A stretch of 64,000 bases of DNA from an uncultured Sunxiuqinia sp. (GTDB taxonomy: Bacteria; Bacteroidota; Bacteroidia; Bacteroidales; Prolixibacteraceae), in the NCBI RefSeq assembly GCF_947495665.1, contig NZ_CANLZV010000006.1, forward strand, positions 186,001 through 250,000. Direction: 5' to 3'. A program made the position numbers and the translations under genes. The notes under the pieces are model-generated. The model ran no database searches. It was not told where the DNA came from and was given only the letters and a program-made list of their open reading frames with translations. This document shows, in pieces, positions 60,022-64,000 of the stretch; the stretch's first letter is position 1; every line of letters starts with the position of its first letter.

Positions 60022-62775
60022 ATGCGCAAGCTCATCATACCGATTCTGCTCATTTTTGTCTTGATAGCTGCTGCTGCCTTCTTTTTGATGGAGGAGCAGT
60101 CGAAGAGCTACGACAACAACTCTTCTTTTCGTGCTATCCCAGTTAAAACGCCCTTGATTGTTGAGATTCCAGAACTGGATGCTTTGCTTGATAAAATGGA
60201 TTCGCAAAACCCTTTAGTTGCCGAGCTGCAACAGGTTAGCGAATTGGAGACCTTTTTTGCAGATGTTAAGGTGTTGAAGAGCCAGTTTGAATCCAGTGCT
60301 CCTTTTCGTAAAGTTCTGGCCGACAAGTCGGTGCTGGTAGCTTTTAATGCGGAAGGAAAGAACAATGTTGGTTGCCTGTTTGTAGCCAGCTTAAACGACC
60401 GCAAAGAGAAAGCCACGATCCTGAATTACTTCAACAACCTGCCAGCTGCTCAAAACGGAAAGATCAGCTCGCGTGAATACGATGAGGAAGAAATTTACCA
60501 GCTGAAAAACGGCGGAACAACCTTCAGCTTTGCTTTTAAAGACGGGGTGATGCTGTTTAGCCGTTATGCCCTGTTTGTGGAAGAAGCCATCCGGCAAATG
60601 ACGGTGGAAAATCTGACCAACAACCAACAGTTGCAAGACTTGTACGCGACGGTCAGCTCCAACTCAGACTTTAACCTGTACATTCAGCATGATCGTTTTC
60701 CCGGTTTAGTTTCCGGCCTGGTGCCACGCGACTTCCGCAAACAACTGAACCTGTTTGGCAGTTTTTCCGACTGGACCGAGCTGGACGTAAACATCAAAAA
60801 TACCAACCTGTTGCTGAACGGCTTCAGCTTCTCCAACCCGAACAACCACAACTACTTGTCGGTATTTCGCGGCCAAAAACCCATTCGAACAGACATTACC
60901 AAAGCCCTTTCGGCCAACACCAGCCTGTTCATCAATCTGGCCCTTGACGACCTGAGTGCATTTTACAGCAACTACGAAGAATACCTCAAAAAACAAGGTC
61001 TGTTCTATGCCCGCGAAACCCAGCTAAAAAAGCTTGAACGCTACAGCAAAGTTCCTTTCCAAACCTTGTTTACCGAGATTGCCAAAAATGAATTTGCGCT
61101 GGCCTTTGGAACAGTTACTCAGAACGATCCGGCCAACAACCGCTTTTTTATTGCCGAGGTAAAAGGACAGTCGCTTGCCCGAGAAAAACTGCTTCCAGTG
61201 CTCGAGAATTATGCCAAAGCCAACAAAACCAGCTTGCAGGAAATGCAAAGCCAGTATGAAATTCAAAACGCGAGTTCCTTTACAATTTACGAGTTTCCAT
61301 TTGCCAACCTGCCGGAACTCCTTTTTGGCGAAGTTTTTTCAGGCACTGAAAGCCGCTTCCTGAGCTTCTACGACAACTACCTGATTTTTGCCGACAACAG
61401 CGCCGCATTGAAACATTATCTTCACAATCTGGTGCTTTCTGAGACACTTCAAAATGATATCCAATTTCAGAAATTTAGCGAGCAGCTGGCCAGCCGTTCT
61501 ACGCTGAACAGCTACCTCAATTTCTCAAAAGCCTTTTACCTGGGGAATTACTATTTGAACGAAAAGCCCGCGCAATTGCTGAACACAAACGAACAATCTA
61601 TCCGGAAGTTTCACGCACTAAGCTGGCAGCTCTCGGAAAACTCGGGCCAATTCCTGAATAACTTGTACTTGAAATATGATCCGGTTCTGAAAGAGGAACC
61701 GCAAACCGTGTGGCAAAGCAAACTGGATTCCACCGTAGCCATTAAACCTCAGCTGGTGACCAACCACAACGATCAGGCCAACAAAGAAGTCATTATTCAA
61801 GACAACAAACATCAGCTTTGCCTGATTAACAAAGAAGGCGTAAGCCTTTGGAAAGTTCAACTTCCGGGGAAGATAATGAGTGAGATTTATCAGATAGACT
61901 ACTACAAAAACGGGAAGCTCCAGTACTTATTCAATACCAAAGATAAATTGCACATCATTGACCGGGAAGGCAATAATGTGGCACGCTATCCCATCAACTT
62001 CAGATCTCCAGCCTCCAATGGGGTTGCTGTTTTCGACTATGATAGCAACCGCAACTACCGGTTCTTCATTGCTTGCGAAAATAAGCAGGTTTATGCTTAC
62101 AACCATGAAGGAAAACTGGTCAAAGGCTGGGGTTTTACAGGAACCGACGGCCCCGTGACCACTCCTGTCAAACACTTCCGTGTAGGTGGCAAGGATTATT
62201 TGGTTTGCGCCGACCAATACAAAACCTATATTTTGGACCGGCGAGGCAACACACGGGTGAAAACCAGCAACAACTTTGAACATTCCGCAAACGACCTTTA
62301 CCTGATACAAGCCGGGCAGGCAGCCATTGCCACAACGGATATTAACGGGCAGGTTCATTTAGAATACTTCGATGGCACTCACGAGCTAATTAAGACCCAG
62401 AAGTTCGGCAAAAACCATTTCTTTGAAGCCGCCGACCTGAATGCCGACGGAAAAACAGACTTTATTTTTGCTGACGATAATGAGCTGTGGGCTTTTAACC
62501 ACCAAGGAAAGAAGATCTTTGAACGAGAGTTTAACAGCAAAATATCGAGCAAACCCAACTATTACACCTTTGCCAATGACGACCGTAAAATCGGTGTTGT
62601 TTGCCGGGCCGAGAACCGGGTTTATCTGATAAACGCCGATGGCAGTCTGTATGATGGGTTCCCCCTACATGGTAATACCGATTTTACCATTGGCTATTTC
62701 AATCGCGGTAATTCGTATTTCAACCTGGTAGTGGGTAACGAAGACAACAGCTTTTACAATTACCAGGTAGAATAA
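60022..62775 (+). CDS. Large unknown protein, DUF3352-like N-half and propeller-like C-half
   Basis: A 917-residue protein with one N-terminal hydrophobic helix (IIPILLIFVLIAAAAFFLM), so it is anchored in the inner membrane with the rest in the periplasm. Residues about 40-560 resemble DUF3352-type proteins (pairs of FAFAVGTV-like strands, KALSANTSLFINLALDD). Residues about 590-917 form a repeated beta-propeller-like pattern: KEVIIQDNKHQLCLINKEG, KLHIIDREGNNVARYPI, QVYAYNHEGKLVKGWGF, TYILDRRGNTRV, ADLNADGKTDFIFADDNELW (an FG-GAP/calcium-type repeat), and RVYLINADGSLYDGFPLHG. Function unknown; a role in envelope biogenesis is only a guess. Confidence 0.8.
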   Translation: MRKLIIPILLIFVLIAAAAFFLMEEQSKSYDNNSSFRAIPVKTPLIVEIPELDALLDKMDSQNPLVAELQQVSELETFFADVKVLKSQFESSAPFRKVLADKSVLVAFNAEGKNNVGCLFVASLNDRKEKATILNYFNNLPAAQNGKISSREYDEEEIYQLKNGGTTFSFAFKDGVMLFSRYALFVEEAIRQMTVENLTNNQQLQDLYATVSSNSDFNLYIQHDRFPGLVSGLVPRDFRKQLNLFGSFSDWTELDVNIKNTNLLLNGFSFSNPNNHNYLSVFRGQKPIRTDITKALSANTSLFINLALDDLSAFYSNYEEYLKKQGLFYARETQLKKLERYSKVPFQTLFTEIAKNEFALAFGTVTQNDPANNRFFIAEVKGQSLAREKLLPVLENYAKANKTSLQEMQSQYEIQNASSFTIYEFPFANLPELLFGEVFSGTESRFLSFYDNYLIFADNSAALKHYLHNLVLSETLQNDIQFQKFSEQLASRSTLNSYLNFSKAFYLGNYYLNEKPAQLLNTNEQSIRKFHALSWQLSENSGQFLNNLYLKYDPVLKEEPQTVWQSKLDSTVAIKPQLVTNHNDQANKEVIIQDNKHQLCLINKEGVSLWKVQLPGKIMSEIYQIDYYKNGKLQYLFNTKDKLHIIDREGNNVARYPINFRSPASNGVAVFDYDSNRNYRFFIACENKQVYAYNHEGKLVKGWGFTGTDGPVTTPVKHFRVGGKDYLVCADQYKTYILDRRGNTRVKTSNNFEHSANDLYLIQAGQAAIATTDINGQVHLEYFDGTHELIKTQKFGKNHFFEAADLNADGKTDFIFADDNELWAFNHQGKKIFEREFNSKISSKPNYYTFANDDRKIGVVCRAENRVYLINADGSLYDGFPLHGNTDFTIGYFNRGNSYFNLVVGNEDNSFYNYQVE

Positions 62776-62845
62776 GCTCGGCACAATATGGAATAGCTGC
62801 ACACTCCCCTTCAATGCTGGCTAATTCTTAATCACGCAGAAGATA

Positions 62846-62894
62846 TTGCAAAAATGCCTGCATGCTTTGAAATAGCCTGCAGGCATTTTTGCAA
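62846..62894. terminator. Bidirectional hairpin terminator
   Basis: TTGCAAAAATGCCTGCA (62846-62862) with TGCAGGCATTTTTGCAA (62878-62894), 17 bp perfect, plus 2 more pairs after one mismatch. A/T runs lie in both arms. It sits between two convergent genes and serves both. Confidence 0.85.
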
Positions 62895-62917
62895 TTTATC
62901 TATTTGTGAAGCCGATC

Positions 62918-64000
62918 TTATTCCAAACTCTCCAACACGCCTTTTAACAATTGATTCAAGTCGAACTCGCCTTTCTTGGAGTAGCCCGTGCGAATCACAA
63001 CCAACTCTTTGGAAGGAATCATGCAGATAAACTGGCCATCGTGCCCCCGGCACAAAAACAAATCACGCGGCGCATCCGGAAATTCACCCGACTGATTGAG
63101 CCAGAAAGAGGAGCCATAACGTCCGCCCGACCCCTTGGCTACTTCGGTAGTATAATCCCCCCAGCCTTCGGGCAGGAGTTGCTGTCCGAGCCATTTTCCA
63201 TCGTTTAAATACAGCAGCCCAAAGCGGGCATAATCGCGCATGGTGGCGTACACGTACGACGAGCCAACAAACGTTCCCGAGGCATCTACTTCAAATACGG
63301 CACTGGTCATCCCCAACGGATTGAAAAGCTGCTGACGTGGAAAGGCAAAATAGTCTTCTTCATGGGAAAAAGACTTGCGAAACTCACGACACACCAAGTT
63401 GGTTGATCCGGAGGAATACTCCCAAACGGAATCAGCCGGAAACTCGTAAGCTTTCTCTTGCGCATATAGGCCCATATCGCCAACCTTGTGCAACATAACA
63501 GTTACATCTGAAAGACCTCCATACCCCTCATTCCAGGCCAGACCACTATTCATTTGCAGCAGGTTATTCAGGGTAATTGCCTTTCGCCCGTCGGCTTGCC
63601 ACGCTTCTACCGACAAAGGTTGATGAATAGCCAACGCACCATCTTTTACCCGAAGTCCAACCAACGTATTGGTCATACTTTTGGCCATGGACCAGCTCAA
63701 AAAACGGGTATTGGCTGAGAAGTCATCCCGATAGGCTTCAGCAACCACTTGCCCTTTATAAACTACCATCACGGCAAAACTTCCCTTAAAAGGTAAGGAA
63801 TCCGACATGGCCTGCTCAACCACCTGATTCATTCTGTCCGGTTTCAGGCCTTCCGGAAGGCTATCAGGCATCAAATCTCCAATGGGCCAAGGCAGAGTAT
63901 CCGGTCGGGCAGGAAGAGGCTCTAAAGCTTTATATGAGCGATTTTTAATTTCTTCTTCTGAAAAATCTTCCACCAAAGTACATCCATAACCATCCACATA
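62918..64000 (-). CDS. Serine hydrolase (class C beta-lactamase-like), 5' end missing
   Basis: About 360 residues are visible; the frame is open to the window edge, so the start lies beyond it. The Ser-x-x-Lys motif is SWSMAKSMTNTLVG; the tyrosine motif is WEYSSGSTNLVCREF (Tyr-Ser-Ser in place of Tyr-x-Asn); near the end comes the KTG-box equivalent HDGQFICMIPSKELVVIRTG. So it belongs to the beta-lactamase/esterase/D-peptidase clan (COG1680-like). Real substrate is unknown: esterase, amidase or peptidoglycan peptidase are all possible. The hairpin at 62846 is its terminator. Confidence 0.88.
   Translation of the reverse strand, partial: YVDGYGCTLVEDFSEEEIKNRSYKALEPLPARPDTLPWPIGDLMPDSLPEGLKPDRMNQVVEQAMSDSLPFKGSFAVMVVYKGQVVAEAYRDDFSANTRFLSWSMAKSMTNTLVGLRVKDGALAIHQPLSVEAWQADGRKAITLNNLLQMNSGLAWNEGYGGLSDVTVMLHKVGDMGLYAQEKAYEFPADSVWEYSSGSTNLVCREFRKSFSHEEDYFAFPRQQLFNPLGMTSAVFEVDASGTFVGSSYVYATMRDYARFGLLYLNDGKWLGQQLLPEGWGDYTTEVAKGSGGRYGSSFWLNQSGEFPDAPRDLFLCRGHDGQFICMIPSKELVVIRTGYSKKGEFDLNQLLKGVLESLE

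Overview
The window looks like chromosomal DNA of a gliding, probably anaerobic or facultative member of the Bacteroidota, most likely near the Marinilabiliales/Prolixibacteraceae. The evidence is a full-length SprA (the outer-membrane translocon of type IX secretion), an S46 dipeptidyl peptidase, a vitamin B12-dependent ribonucleotide reductase, a DPP7/SprA/PorT-like protein complement, and repeated promoters of the Bacteroidota type (TTTG about 19 bases before TAnnTTTG). Genus is inference. No rRNA, tRNA, CRISPR array, phage or insertion sequence was seen. Most of the window is ordinary core genome.

Layout. 1-1651: end of an efflux adaptor gene and its TolC partner, facing a MarR regulator. 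2873-3897: two Rnk/GreA-type RNA-polymerase-binding proteins flanking a 35-residue basic ORF. 4253-10105: YdhR-type monooxygenase, Kbl, RNase HII, a glycosyltransferase, and a flippase overlapping a DUF3267 zincin-like gene. 10266-12485: an SLC12-like permease, followed by a 41-bp tandem repeat array. 12872-17924 (minus): a TolC / HlyD / two ABC-2 permease exporter operon without an ATPase gene. 18135-27340: GltX, DPP7-type peptidase, RNase HI, KDO transferase, class II ribonucleotide reductase and a small conserved-looking protein.

27553-34339 (minus): a complete trpEGDCFBA operon. Just upstream is a previously unannotated-looking attenuator: a 22-residue leader ORF with three consecutive Trp codons, a strong intrinsic terminator, and a competing antiterminator pairing that overlaps the leader stop codon. 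This is the most interesting regulatory element in the window.

34525-43188: MscS channel, a PHP-domain phosphoesterase, a ROK kinase, a zinc-type ABC uptake operon (substrate-binding protein, ATPase, permease, small zinc-ribbon protein), TauE/SafE exporter, YidD and a ferredoxin-NADP reductase-like protein. 43312-49163: RlmN, a three-PAS-type orphan histidine kinase, a TetR regulator next to a palindromic site and a PorT-like barrel, an unknown membrane-anchored protein and a nitroreductase. 49268-58518: pdxA-ruvA-sprA, read as one operon from a good promoter. 58647-64000: a U32 peptidase-family protein (TrhP-like), a 917-residue protein of unknown function with a propeller-like C-terminal half, and the 3' part of a class C beta-lactamase-like serine hydrolase.

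Start codons were moved from the longest ORF where homology, signal peptides or promoters argued for it. Three genes (flippase, TetR, sprA) appear to use TTG, one (zinc ribbon) GTG. All family names come from reading the sequence and recalling family motifs; no database search was run.
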